In this document: piece after piece, positions 23,427 through 34,942 of the stretch
How the letters are laid out: every line of letters begins with the position of its first letter
How positions within the stretch are numbered: position 1 is the stretch's first letter
Source of the DNA: Calliphora vicina
Taxonomy: Eukaryota; Arthropoda; Insecta; Diptera; Calliphoridae
Direction of reading: 5' to 3'
DNA: 64,000 nt
Assembly: GCF_958450345.1 (NCBI RefSeq)
Contig: NC_088780.1
Span: 49,654,033 to 49,718,032 of the forward strand
Program-made: the position numbers and the translations under genes
The notes under the pieces: model-generated
Database searches by the model: none
What the model saw: the letters and a program-made list of their open reading frames with translations, nothing else
What the model was told of the DNA's origin: nothing

Positions 23427-24212
23427 TACTCCATGAAGATTATAGAAAAATTCAACATCAGCTTGGAAAATCATTGGGAGACACTCAAGCAGCAATTTCA
23501 AAATATTTGCGAGGGTCAGGATTCATCCAAAAGCCAGGAAATTGGGTACCATACGAATTGAAGCCGAGAGACCTTGAAAGACGGTTTTGCATATCCGAAA
23601 TGATGCTTGAACGTTATAAAATAAAATATTTTTGGCACCGAATCATTACTTGTCCTGAAAAATGGATTCATTGAAATAACCCGAAGCGTAAGAGATCATA
23701 TGTGAAGCCCGGTCAACCAGCCGAATCGACACCAAAGTCAAATATCCATATCGTTTAGGTAATTCTCTGTACTTGGTGGGAGCGAAAAACTCCTATCTAT
23801 TCTGAGCTGCTGAAATCCGACTAGACCCTCACGAAAAATACCCTGAATATTTGGCCAGACATGAAAACGTAATATTCCATCATGACAACGTTCGGCAACA
23901 TGTTGCAATATCCGTAAAAAAGTATTTAGAATGGTCCAGACCGTGCCCCATCCGATTACAATTTGTTTCTATCGATGCAGAACGCTCTCTCTGGGATATG
24001 CATCACTTTGGAACAGAGTATCCGAAATTGGATTGATTCGTTCTTGTCCTCAAAAGATTGGTTCGGAATCCATATGTCGCAATAAAGATGGGAACAAGTC
24101 ACAGCTAAAAATGACCAATACTTTGAATAAATTTATATTCAACAAATGTTTCAAAAGAAAAGCTAAAGATTTGAAAAACACCCGTATTTTTAAATCATAC
24201 TCCCAATAATTA
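23427..24212 (+). pseudogene. mariner transposase remnant, catalytic part
   Basis: Starts at LLHED right after the retrotransposon and continues KYLRGSGFIQKPGNWVPYEL, then ERRF, then the WIH block where the first catalytic aspartate should lie (family GDEKW; here CPEKW, so it is lost). Second catalytic segment HHDNVRQHVA near 23878, third in APSDYNLF near 23945 in another frame, C-terminal RIFKSYSQ before the stop near 24209. At least three frameshifts separate these blocks. With 21170-21340 it makes one nearly full-length mariner copy. It cannot encode an active enzyme. Confidence 0.9.
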
Positions 24213-25198
24213 AACATGTAGTTGTTTGTAGGAAAGTGAAATCCTGTTTAGTGGTCACGTTGTAGAAACTATTACGATTTCAATTACACCACCCTTGTTA
24301 AGGTATTCTAAGGTCGATCATTATCAGCATGATTCCTTTTCCCTTTTTCAATAATGAGTTTTTGCCATTATTTTTTTTTTACAACGAACCTTGAAAACAT
24401 TTATCATGTACAGATGATGATGACCACGATGCTGATGCTGATGGTCAATCAGTGTCGATACAAATATTTTAAGAACACAACTTTGAAATGATGTTTTAGA
24501 AGATTGAAAACTGTAAAAGACATTTTCAACATTCATCTATTCATTTATAATAACAGCTAAAGGAAACCTTAAACAAAGGCAACGAAATGAAATGAAGGGA
24601 AAACAAAAAAGCAAATAGAGTGAAATAAGGAAAATTATTGACATGCGAAATCCTTTGTTGGCTGTGTGTGTTTTGGTTTCTGCTAAAATGAACATTAAAA
24701 CTATTTGTACGAAATTGCTAACGAAAAACTATAAATGATTGCAAAAAGATGAAGGAATGAATAGGGAGGAGGTTTCAAAGAAAATTTTATTAAATTTTTT
24801 TTGGATTTGAATATAATTTTTTTTTGTCAAATAAGCAAAAACGTTTAGCAATTTTTATGGAATCCATATCAAACACAGTGGAGACAGGTGATGAATTAAT
24901 TGGGAGGAAGTTTCGAAGAAAATTTTATTAAATTATTTATGATTTGAATACGATTTTTGTGACAAATAATCAAAAAAGAAGAAAAAGTGTGTTGCTATAA
25001 AATACAGATGAAACACAAATAAACTTCTAAACTATGGGTAACCTGAGTACACATTTTGCAAAATCTTTAAGGGTTCCATTATTAAAAAAAATATTGTGGT
25101 CACTGACATCAAGTCTAAATACAGCTAACAGTAAATGTAAAACAATTAACATTTAATGATCAAACTTTAACAATGACTCTTCGAAATATGATTTATCC
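24213..25198. repeat. intergenic DNA with a direct duplication
   Basis: A unit of about 130 bp occurs twice in tandem: GGAGGAGGTTTCAAAGAAAA near 24767 and GGGAGGAAGTTTCGAAGAAAA near 24901, each followed by TTTTATTAAATT, GATTTGAATA and a CAAATAA stretch. A GATGATGA / GCTGATGCTGATG run lies near 24410. No gene is seen. Confidence 0.55.
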
Positions 25199-25203
25199 CA
25201 CAG

Positions 25204-26288
25204 CACTATAGGTAATTTTGCCCATTTTTGAGGCAAAAGTCATTTTTTGAACTTTCATGAATGCATTTTTTGATGTTGGTATTGGATAAAGGAACCGCAA
25301 CTTCTGACATAACATTTAATTTTATAATATTTTCTGAAAAATTAACTTTGGATAAACTTTAAAAAAGTTGGCCGAATTTGGACAGATTTAAACAATCAGA
25401 AACGTGTTAAATGTAGAATTTTGAGTTTAATTTGTAAATTTCATGTTGCACTTTTTGAGAAATATAATTTTTTAGTAGGCAGCCTCCGCATGCAAAATAA
25501 CGAACCTGCGGAAGTTTGGTTGGATGAACAAAAGAAGGAGGAGAAGAATGCTGCTGTTTACAATTTTTGTTGTTGCTAAAGTTGAATGCAGCATTATTTT
25601 GAATGAGGAATCGACTTATGTGATGGAAAAAAAATTTTTGTTTTATGTTTTGGAAATAAAAATGCTTGCTCCATTTTGAATTTGGAAAATTTTACCTCAG
25701 ATTCGAAATATGCAATCGCGAATACCCCCGTATACCGATTTTCATATAAATCAGAAGACATTTTAAAATTTACGCCGCCATATTGGATCCGCCATTTTGA
25801 ATTTGAAAAATTTTGCGTCAGATTCGAAATCAGCAATCTTCAATACTCCTGTATACTAATTTTCATGTAGGAAGAAAGACATTTTAAAATTTACGCCGCC
25901 ATACTGGATCCGCCATTTTGAATTTTCAAAATTTTACCTCAGATTCGAAATCAGCAATCTTGAATACCTCTGTACACTGATTTTCATGTAAATCAGAAGA
26001 CATTTTAAAATTTACGCCACCATATTGGATCCGCCATTTTGAATTTGAAAAATTTTACCTCAGATTCGAAATCAGCAATCTTTAATACCCCTGTACACTA
26101 ATATTCATGTAAATCAGAAAACTTTTTAAAATTTACGCCGCCATATGGGATCCGCCATTTTAAATTTTAAAAATTTTACCTCAGATTCGAAATCAGCAAC
26201 CTTGAAAACCCCCTTATACTGATTTTCACCCCTGTTCAGTGATTGCTTATAGTTTTGGCCACAAAAATGTGTGAAATTACCTATAGTG
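25204..26288. mobile_element. 1.1 kb inverted-repeat DNA element carrying a tandem array
   Basis: CACTATAGGTAATTTT, then GCCCATTTTTGAGGC (from 25204), is mirrored at the right end (GCCACAAAAATGTGTG, then AATTACCTATAGTG, ending 26288), giving inverted termini of about 31 bp. Both ends are flanked by the perfect 5 bp duplication CACAG (25199-25203 and 26289-26293). A 5 bp duplication framed by C and G, with ends starting CAC, resembles Transib elements; that class assignment is inference. No transposase is present; half the element is the 121 bp tandem array. Confidence 0.8.
25665..26233. repeat. 121 bp tandem repeat, about 4.7 units
   Basis: GGATCCGCCATTTTGAATTT, then AAAATTTTACCTCAGATTCG, AATCAGCAATCTT, and ACATTTTAAAATTTACGCC repeats with a spacing close to 121 bp: the GGATCCGCCATT landmark is near 25785, 25906, 26027 and 26148. 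Units differ by a few percent to about 10 percent by eye. The open frames across it are products of the repeat and not genes. Confidence 0.9.
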
Positions 26289-28448
26289 CACAGTCTCATT
26301 AAAGTAAAAATCATTTTGTGCTTTTTAACTTCGCCCCCCAATTCAGTGCACAACATCCTTAATAGAATAGTAAAGTTTATTCAACAGAGTTTTATAAGAA
26401 AAAACACTTGTCGGAAAATTACTCAAGTACAACTCTAACAGGATTATAAGGAATCACAAAAGGTGGTTTAACAAAATGGCACAAACATATTTCTTTTTTG
26501 TTGAAAAAAATTAAATTGGTTAAAAAAATGAAATTCGTTTAAAAAACCAACACAACAAAAAAATAAAAAAAAACAGGTAGGTGAATGGAATTTACCTTTT
26601 TTGTTTGTTTAACTATTAGAAATTCTGTTTTTTCGATTTTCGTTTTGTGTTCTTTTTCTACTGTGTGAACCAGTCAGCATTTTTCTGAGTTTCTTTTTAT
26701 AGAAACAATTATTAAACGTAGTATTAGACTAAATAGTAGCTGACAAAAGACAACCCCAAAATTGTTGTTCATGTTTTGTTTTACCTGACCAAGCAAAGTT
26801 GTCTGATGTATTGTATTGGATTGATAACTCATCAAAAATGGATTTTGTTTAATTTTTAAATATTTCTTTTTTTCTAAATGGGGTCATTGTCGAAAATAGT
26901 TTAAATAAAACATGGACAAAAATTAATTTAAGTACATAGGTATCATTGAAACCCTAAATTAGTTAAATGAGTTTTTAAATATGCCAAATAGAATAACTGT
27001 GTATTAAAATAAAGCCTTGGTCTCATGTAAATAATACTCATCCATTACCTAACTGCTAATTACACGTTTATATATGTATAACTAGTATTTAATCCACTAC
27101 ATCGTTAGCGGATTTTCGACCAAGTACTAAAATATTCTGCGGAGCACACTTTAAAATTTAAATATAATGAATGGCTATACAGGTTTCAAATTCAACGATA
27201 ATTCTATAAAATATATAACATAAATATGTACCTACATTTATTTTTACTTGCCCAATAATATTTTCTTATTTCTGTTAATTCTTTGCTTATTTTATTTTAT
27301 TTCATTTTATTTTAAAAAAATTTGTTTTCTGTATGTGTTTTTTTTCAATTTCATTATTCACTTGAAATATTTCTTTTTGTGTGTAACAGACCATACTTAA
27401 GGACTATTTATGTACGAGATTTTTAATAATAAGTGCGCCTTTTAAAGCAGCATACTTTTGCAAATGTTAGCTTAGTGTACAATGTGCTAAGTCCACTTTT
27501 TTAAAAACAAAAAAAAATGTAATACAAAACCCTAGAATATGTTAAATTACACTGTTTGTGTAAACAAAAATTAAAATTATTTCGTTTTTTCTCGTTATAC
27601 AAAAGTTGTAGGTCCATATTGAGGTATTGATACATCTTAATAATGGACTTTTATTTTGTCAAAATTACAAAATTAATATCTCAGTCCAATGGAATTGTAT
27701 GGAACTACGGCATTAAATACATAATAGCGACAAACTTGTATTAATTATTGGTTTAATCATTAAATTTGACCTAAAAGAGTAGATCATAATTTGGTAGGGA
27801 GATATTAGATCTTGTAATTTATTATCATCTCGACTCCCGATAGTAAAAACGTTGCTCCATTGACTTTTGAGAGCAAGAGAAAATAAAGAAAAAATGTGTT
27901 GTAAAGGTATTTAGCACATTTGCATACTAAGCTAACGAATTTTTTTTTTTGGTTATTTATAGGTTCAAAGTCAAGTTTTTTAAATAAATGCTTGCAAAAT
28001 ACCTAAAGAACTGTTAATCAGATTTTATTCTCATCAAAACAGGATATATCATAGAAAATCTTCTTTAGTCAACGAATATCTCAAAGGAGCCATTTTCCTT
28101 AAATATGAGCCATTACCTTAAAATACGAATGTCATATGTAGCAAAAGTTAACTTTTCAACAGATGGTTTTGCATGTTTAACATAAAATTTCTTCAAAATG
28201 GCCCTATGGATTCTCTCAAGTTTTGGATTGAATATAACTGTAATATTTTATTTTCAAAATCCTAAGTCAAATTTATTATAATTATTATTACATTTCAAAA
28301 GTCATGTCCTTTTGAAATTTAAAAATTATTAAATTTTTTTTTCGCAAAAATTAGTTTATTAGTTTGGAAAAACATGACATAAATTTGAAATGGGATACTA
28401 AGGATGTTATACGCTAATCCGTACTTTTCCAAAAAAACATAGGATATT
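26289..28448. other. intergenic DNA; one short inverted repeat
   Basis: No coding exon was recognised. GTTAGCTTAGTGTACAATG near 27468 and the reverse complement of CATACTAAGCTAAC near 27925 form an inverted pair about 450 bp apart, perhaps a small eroded element. A CTAG following A near 27084 could be another Helitron end but is not supported further. Confidence 0.45.
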
Positions 28449-28456
28449 TTCTACTT

Positions 28457-29682
28457 CAGTACCGCAATTCTGTAACTTTTTATACTTTCCTGCCAATGTC
28501 GTTAATAACGAAAACTATCGGTTGCTTTAACGAATTTAATATTCACTATTTGAAGTTAACGATATCTCTCGGTAATAAATTTTAACGGCGAATATAGTTA
28601 AAAATATAAATGCCAATATTTTTAAAATTAAAAAATCATTAAAATATTTACTATTTTTTCGTGTTTGCAGATAAATTCGTAGTCGTGTGAATAAATAATC
28701 GCATTTATATATAAAAATCAAGCATCAGCTCACCTAAATATGTTCGCGAAACCTACTGAAAATAAAAGAACAAGAGTTTTTTTCTAAAAATAAAAGTAAC
28801 CCAGTGTAATACATATATCTATGCCACCAATGATCATTAATTCAGAATTTAGATATGTGTTGTTATAAGACAGTCGACAAATTCAGAATACTGTCTTAAA
28901 AACGATTTTATAACTTTTATATAAGTTTATAATCGTATCACATCGCCAAAAATGGAAATTGAATATTGGGATAAACATTATACACTCCAGAAATGTGTTA
29001 ATTATGGATATTATGCCCCAAATAAAAGTTGCTCTTAAAATCCGAATATTATTTTCTAAAACTAATATAATTGGTCAATTCACAACGTATCTTATCATGT
29101 CATATTGTCCTAATATTTCATAGTGGTTTGTATTGCTTTTCAAGCTAAAAAAGTCCTAAAATAATACTACTGTGTATGCTATGTTTATTGTGTTATCGTA
29201 ACCAGCCAGCTGAGACCTGCGCCGAATGCCCAAGAGTCGGTTAAGCCGAGCCGCCGAGACGAGATATGTTAGGACATTATGACAATATGACTGATAAGAG
29301 ACCTCGTTAATTGACCAAATATATGTCCAAATTTATCTTAAAAAGATAATTAAAGCATGTTCATTTTTATATTAAAAACCCAAATCAGTCCGTATCTAAC
29401 AAACACGAAAAAGTTGACCAACCGTACTTTCAAAAAACAACTTATTTCGAATATTTATGTTACAAAACTAACTCCTAAACAATTATCGTTATGGCTTAAC
29501 TAGAACATTTTATTTGTCGTTAACCTACCGACAAATTTCGTTATCTACCGACTATTTTTAACGAAAATAATCGCTAAAATTTAATTCGGAATATCTCTCA
29601 ACGATAAATATTGTTAACTAACGAATTTTGATTACTTAACGACAAAATTTTGTTGTTAAAAAGTTACAGAATTGCGGTACAG
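28457..29682. mobile_element. hAT-like non-autonomous element, 1.2 kb
   Basis: CAGTACCGCAATTCTGTAAC at 28457 is mirrored by GTTACAGAATTGCGGTAC near 29663, followed by AG instead of TG at the very end. Flanking octamers TTCTACTT and CTTTACTT agree at six of eight positions, fitting an aged 8 bp duplication. Subterminal regions on both sides are rich in the motif TAACGA (for example near 28503 and 29620). The 61-codon frame at the left is not a gene. The middle contains a segment (29232 onwards, AAGAGTCGGTTA) shared with 39951. Confidence 0.75.
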
Positions 29683-29937
29683 CTTTACTTCAGAATGATA
29701 GTTTTATTCAAAATATTATAATATTTTGATCTATATACAGTGGTGGCTAATTAGAGAAGAAATTGTTTGCTAAATTCCAGATGATTCTCAATTAATTTTT
29801 CAAATATTTCCATATATATTTCCATGTATATTAAAAAGGACTGTTAACACATAAATGTGTTTAATTCCGCTGTGTCATATTCACCACGAACACATACGGT
29901 TTTTCTACAACTTGACAATGTTTTTTTTAAATAAACA

Positions 29938-30777
29938 TTAGGGCGGGTCGATTTAAAAATCGCACAAGTGACAAGGAAAATCGTATTCTGGGTATCAAAA
30001 TAAGAAATTTTGCCCAAGGAACCTACCTATAAAATGAATTCTGATGTTCCTTATTTTGACTCAAAGTTCAAATTTTGAAAAATCACACTTTGACCCATTT
30101 AAAGTGCCCCAATCGAGTCTAAATGTATACCGCCGCTAACTTTGGAGGGCCGACCCATCCATGGTAGTGGCACACCCCCTGGAACCACCCTGGGGTGGTC
30201 CGCATACAAAAATAACCATTTTGGAACTTTATATGATGTAGGTATTGTGTATAAATTTATAGATTATGTTTATAGCGCGTATGATTAATATAAATGTGAT
30301 GTAGGTAATAAATAATATTAATCATACGTCTATGAGAATCAGCATAACTTTATTTTTAAGATTAAGTTTAAACTTTAAACCAATATAACTTTTGCTCGCA
30401 ATGAGCGAAATGATTAACATGAACAGTTTTAGCATGCTTAAGTAATGTAGTATTCAACAAGCACAAAATTGCGTTCGTGTCATAATAAACAAATTTGGAA
30501 AAATATGCTTAGTCAAATTGTCCAAATTTTTTGAAATTTGAACTTTGGGTCAAAATAAGAAACATCAGAATTCATTTTAGAGGTATGGTTCCTTGGGCAA
30601 AGTTTCTTATTTTGATCCCTAGAATACGATTTTCCTTGTCATTTGGGCGATAAAAGACGAAATAAGCAAGATAATTTGATTTTAGACCTATAGTTTCTTG
30701 GGGAAAATTTCTTAGAATTTTCCGCAGAATGAATTTCTGCTACACGATTTTTCGTGAAAAAAATCGACCCACCCTAA
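29938..30777. mobile_element. RE family DNA element, 0.84 kb
   Basis: TTAGGGCGGGTCGATTT at the left and AAATCGACCCACCCTAA at the right are inverted termini. Inside them a second inverted pair (ATCGTATTCTGGGTATC, AATGAATTCTGATG, and their reverse near 30560-30620) makes the element largely palindromic over the outer 150-200 bp. The ends coincide with TA, as expected for Tc1/mariner-type insertion. A shorter relative lies at 57316-57612. No transposase. Confidence 0.75.
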
Positions 30778-30785
30778 TGTATGTA

Positions 30786-30850
30786 CTAGCTTAAACCAGT
30801 GCGCCTCGCTAGCCCTATCGTAGTAAAAATATGAAAGAATTTTTTACAAA
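30786..30850 (-). mobile_element. Helitron-like 3' end, minus strand
   Basis: On the minus strand the sequence reads CTACGATAGGGCTAGCGAG, GCGCACTGG, then AAGCTAG followed by T. This parallels the 3' end of the Helitron at 35846-37097 (GGGTAGCGAAGTGCACCTGG, then ATGCTAG), so it is the same family. The 5' end could not be fixed. Confidence 0.5.
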
Positions 30851-33239
30851 ATTAAATTAATATAATTATACCAGAATTTCTTTATAGTTTTTAACTCTTT
30901 CAGCCAAGCTTTTTTGTGTATAAGATTAAAATCAAAACAATTGCATTTTTACTTTAATCGAAAACATGAAAAAAACACCCCATTCCAAGGTTTTTTTGTG
31001 GAGTTGAGTGGTTAGTTTACTAACCACCAAACTAACCAATATTTTGTTTCGTATAAATTTTTTTGAAATCGAATATTTTTGAAAACAATTTCTGACCAAA
31101 CAACCGAAATATCAATTGACCACTGAATTCGATGAACAATAAAAGCTCTGTGCTTTTTTTTTATTAAAAGCGTGAAAGTCTCTTAAAAAAACAGATTTTT
31201 ACAATATTTGTAACGATTCTTAGAATAGGGGTATTACCTTGAGAACAATGCTACCTATTAATTCGGCTATGCTCGTCGTTGGGGGGGTGTGTTAAGTTCT
31301 CAAATAATCAAAAGAATTTACATGTTTTGAACCAGTTACAAAAGATTTTACTTTAGGTAGCCGATAACCCACAAAGTAATGCATACAAACAGGAAGAAAG
31401 GAAAATGGTTAATGATACTGGTATAGCTTAAGATGGAATTTGCTATACCTATCCGATACCCACCCACCATGCTGACAGAGAACAATATTATTTGTCAGCC
31501 CTAATAAAAACTTAAACAAAATGAACTACTCTAATTGACCCATACCTTAACTTCACCTTTCGTAATTAAAATAATAACGATTCAATATTTCATATTTGAA
31601 ATCATAACAAAAAGGATTATTTTATTTATAGAATTTAAATAAACGATAATCAATAAAAATTATATACTAAATTGTATCAATAATTAATATATTTTCAAAA
31701 AAAAAATTAAAATTTGGTCACCATTAATAGGTTAATTAGTTGGAAATGAATTTAGAAATTCAACAAATTTTACATATAATAATAGGAGGTTTTAATTTGA
31801 AACATGGTGACATGAAATGTTTGTTGGGTGATATGTATAAACGTAATATTAATAGGGTTTTATAATATTTAAATTAAATCAACAAAACTTTAACAATTAA
31901 CAATTTCGAAATATTAATTAATATTTGAATTTATATTAATATTACGATTATAAAATTATAGTGTTAGTGTGTATAAAGAAAAATAAGAAAATGGTTGATA
32001 ATAATAACAATTTGTCAAAACTTACATTTTTTTATGGTCCAACGTAGTCAGCAGGCGCCGGATGACAGAATAACGTTGCTTGTATTTATTCAACCATTTA
32101 TATAATTAAATAATTTTATGTAAAGTGTAAGTTTAAATGTTTAATATGAATGTTTGTTGGGTTATGTGAGGTGTTGTAGTGCTTGTATGTAGGGTGTCCG
32201 TATAAAGATGTTTTTGTATAAACTGAAGGGAGTTAGATTATAGATGTAATAATAAATTAAACTTGTTAAAATACAATGTTTTTAAAACCGAAAATTAAAT
32301 TTAGGTGACCATATTTTTTTATATTACACAGAAATTAAACAAAAAAAATTGGAATTAAGTTAAAGAATTTGAACACAAATAAAAATATAAACACGAAAAG
32401 AATTATAAAATTACGTTATGAAGATTTGAATAAAAAATTAAGTAAAAATTAAGATCAAAATGAAGCTGGTCACCTCAGATGATTATGTTAAAATGTTAAT
32501 ATGGCCAACGAGAATGATTTTAATTCAAATGAATGTTCTGGTTCAGATTATTTATAAATCAGGTTAAATATTAAAAGGGTTACGAAAATAGTTGTTATAA
32601 ACAATGTAGGATATCTAAAATTGGCCAGTTCCACCCCTTGTCAGGGTGGTTTCCAATAACGACAACGCCAAAGATAAAGCACCAAAATCTGCAAACTTTT
32701 CCTCGGCCAAACAATTTGAAATTGATTAATTTAATTAAAATCCGCAGGATATTAAAACAAACAAGGCAATTGCAATTTTTCTATACAAGGATAAAGCCAA
32801 TTTTCAAAACCCTAATAAAAAAATTACAACAATTAAACTCCAGAATTCAAACGAATCTAATAATCTTACCAAAGTAGAAATAAAATCCGTTTTCGCAAGT
32901 AATATTTGCGTTCCTTCAACCACAATATAAGGATTTCTTTAGAATCCGTTTTTTTTTAAAAAAATTGATGTTGAAAAACAAATTGAAACTAATTTTATCC
33001 GTATGTTGAACCTTTTCAATTGAATTATAGTTTTCGTTTGATGAAAATTTTCAAAAATTTTGACAATCCAAAACAAATAAAATCAGTGCCAACTCAATTA
33101 ACTTTTAAATATTTTAAAACAAATTTCAATAAAAAATTCCTACACCCAGACTAAAACATTAGTAAAACTATTAATTTGTAACAATGAATTTATCAAAAAA
33201 TCAATTCCAATACCCATGGAAATTGTCACCATCACATAT
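30851..33239. other. very AT-rich DNA, no gene assigned
   Basis: Mostly A and T, with a GC-richer spot near 32045-32065 (CAGCAGGCGCCGGATGAC). A frame around 32640-32880 has basic, coding-like text in two overlapping frames (KDKAPKSANF; AIAIFLYKDKANFQNPN), and this could be a decayed transposon gene. I could not assign it to a family. GGTGAC / GTCACC motifs recur at about 31807, 31728, 32303 and 32470 without a clear boundary. Confidence 0.35.
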
Positions 33240-33791
33240 TGTTACGTTTTAACCTTTTCAAAACGCTGGTTTATTTCCTTTAAATAAACCGGATACTTTT
33301 GATTGCAAATAAAAGCCGTTTAGTAGTTTGAAAATTGTAACAACTCTTTATTTCTTTAAAATGTACAACAACAGAATTAAACAGCCATTCAATGTTTTTT
33401 ATACACGTTTATAAATTCTCAGAAATACAGACACAATTTATAATGTACACGAATTTACTTGAAAAACACAACACACTTTAAGGCACTCAGTTGATGTTTA
33501 TTCGAAAAGCGTCTCTGATAAACTCACTCACGACTGCAACCTCTGCCACTATTTATAACACTGCATAACCATCTAGAAAGCTCTATTTCTACAATGTTCT
33601 TTAACTGAATATTCGAATTTGAATACAGCGTTGCCAACTTACGATCAATGGTCAACTGAAAGCTTTTATTTAATAATGCCCACAGATATGTTACAGCCTG
33701 CCATTACAGCACTGTTATTTGAAAGCATTATGCTACTTTCAAATCAGCCCTTAAAATCGTTATATTTGAATTCAAGTACAATTTCGTAACA
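33240..33791 (-). mobile_element. solo LTR, minus strand, 552 bp, ATAT duplication
   Basis: Sequence runs TGTTACGTTTTAACC ... TTTCGTAACA, the TG...CA ends of an LTR, flanked on both sides by ATAT (33236-33239 and 33792-33795). It is the reverse complement, with indels, of the element at 40920-41545, which shows promoter and polyadenylation signals in the opposite direction. No internal retroelement sequence adjoins it, so it is a solo LTR left by recombination. The 4 bp duplication of ATAT fits Ty3/gypsy-type integrase; the exact family is not identified. Confidence 0.85.
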
Positions 33792-34121
33792 ATATTTTCA
33801 AATTAATATATTTATATTAGCAGACAAAAAATCATAAATGATGACTTCAAAAAATTGTTTAACAAAATGGCAATAAATGCCAGTAATCTATGTTTTAAAG
33901 ACTATAGAAAATGTGATTAGTAAACTGACCACCCAACCGCAAAAAGTTAATTGTGTGCCATGCTTTTTAGATTGAAAGTATAAAAAAATATTGTTTCCTT
34001 AAAACGTTCGCTCTGGTATAATTTCGTAGGCTTTACAGTGGAAATGTTTCGATCCAGTATGTTTTTAGTTAAACTACTACCAATGATATCAAAGTTATTT
34101 ATAACTACACTACACTAACTA
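33792..34121. other. short intergenic spacer
   Basis: No gene or repeat boundary was recognised. A short ACTACACTACACTAACTA run lies directly before the RC element. Confidence 0.45.
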
Positions 34122-34942
34122 CACTGTCCAACAAATTGAGACTTTTTGATTGGAACAGAAAAGCGACCCTATAATTCTGAAAGGACATGTTGAGTAGATC
34201 ATTTTTGTAGAATAAACTTATAGTCCAGCTGGTCTGAATTTTTTTTTACAGTGGGTCGAAATTTTCAAATTTTGTAAGTAATGTCTAAGAGAATTCTTAT
34301 TGTCAGAGTTATATTGTAGAATTTTATAGGGGACATTTTCGCGGAAGATTTTAACCTTCTAGCTCCTCTCTTTAGGGGACAATTTGACCCTTTTTTGAGA
34401 AAATCAAAAAAAGTCCTTCCAAAAAGGAAATTTAAGGATTAAAATATTTGACGAAAAAATTTGCCGGAAAATTCCAGTGGGGGTCACCTAAGATACCATA
34501 ATTGTAAATAAAGCTCTTTACGCTTAATTAGTAAAATTACACTCCATCTTGGGTCTAATTTTTTTAAAAAAATTCCCAAAAATCTTTTAATGATCCGAAT
34601 GAGCTGATATTTAAAATATAAGTAGTCCTAAAGAAGATCTACAAAAAAAAATGCATAAACATGTAAGTTATGGCTTTTAAGTAGAGTTTTTCACGGGAAT
34701 TCCCGGAAATTCTGCAATATTTTCAATCCCGCAATCCCGGGAAATTATGCGGCAATTCCCGGGAATTATTGTGAATGAAAAATGTTTATTATATGGTACT
34801 CTTATTTGTTCATAATAACAGCTGATCGTTTTTCAACATTTATTTTTGTGTTGGTTGCAAGTAAAACATTTTTTAAGCTAAATTATAGATATATTAAATA
34901 CTTTCTGTTTTTTTTAATAAGATCTGTACAATTGTTTTGTAG

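Noticed and set aside
25665..26233. CRISPR-like array
   Set aside because: The repeats are directly adjacent with no unique spacers, and the DNA is from an animal nuclear genome.
25594..26356. Frames with recurring WIR/FEFEKF text, possible repeat protein
   Set aside because: The peptide repeat follows the 121 bp DNA period, which is not a multiple of three, so no frame persists through the array.
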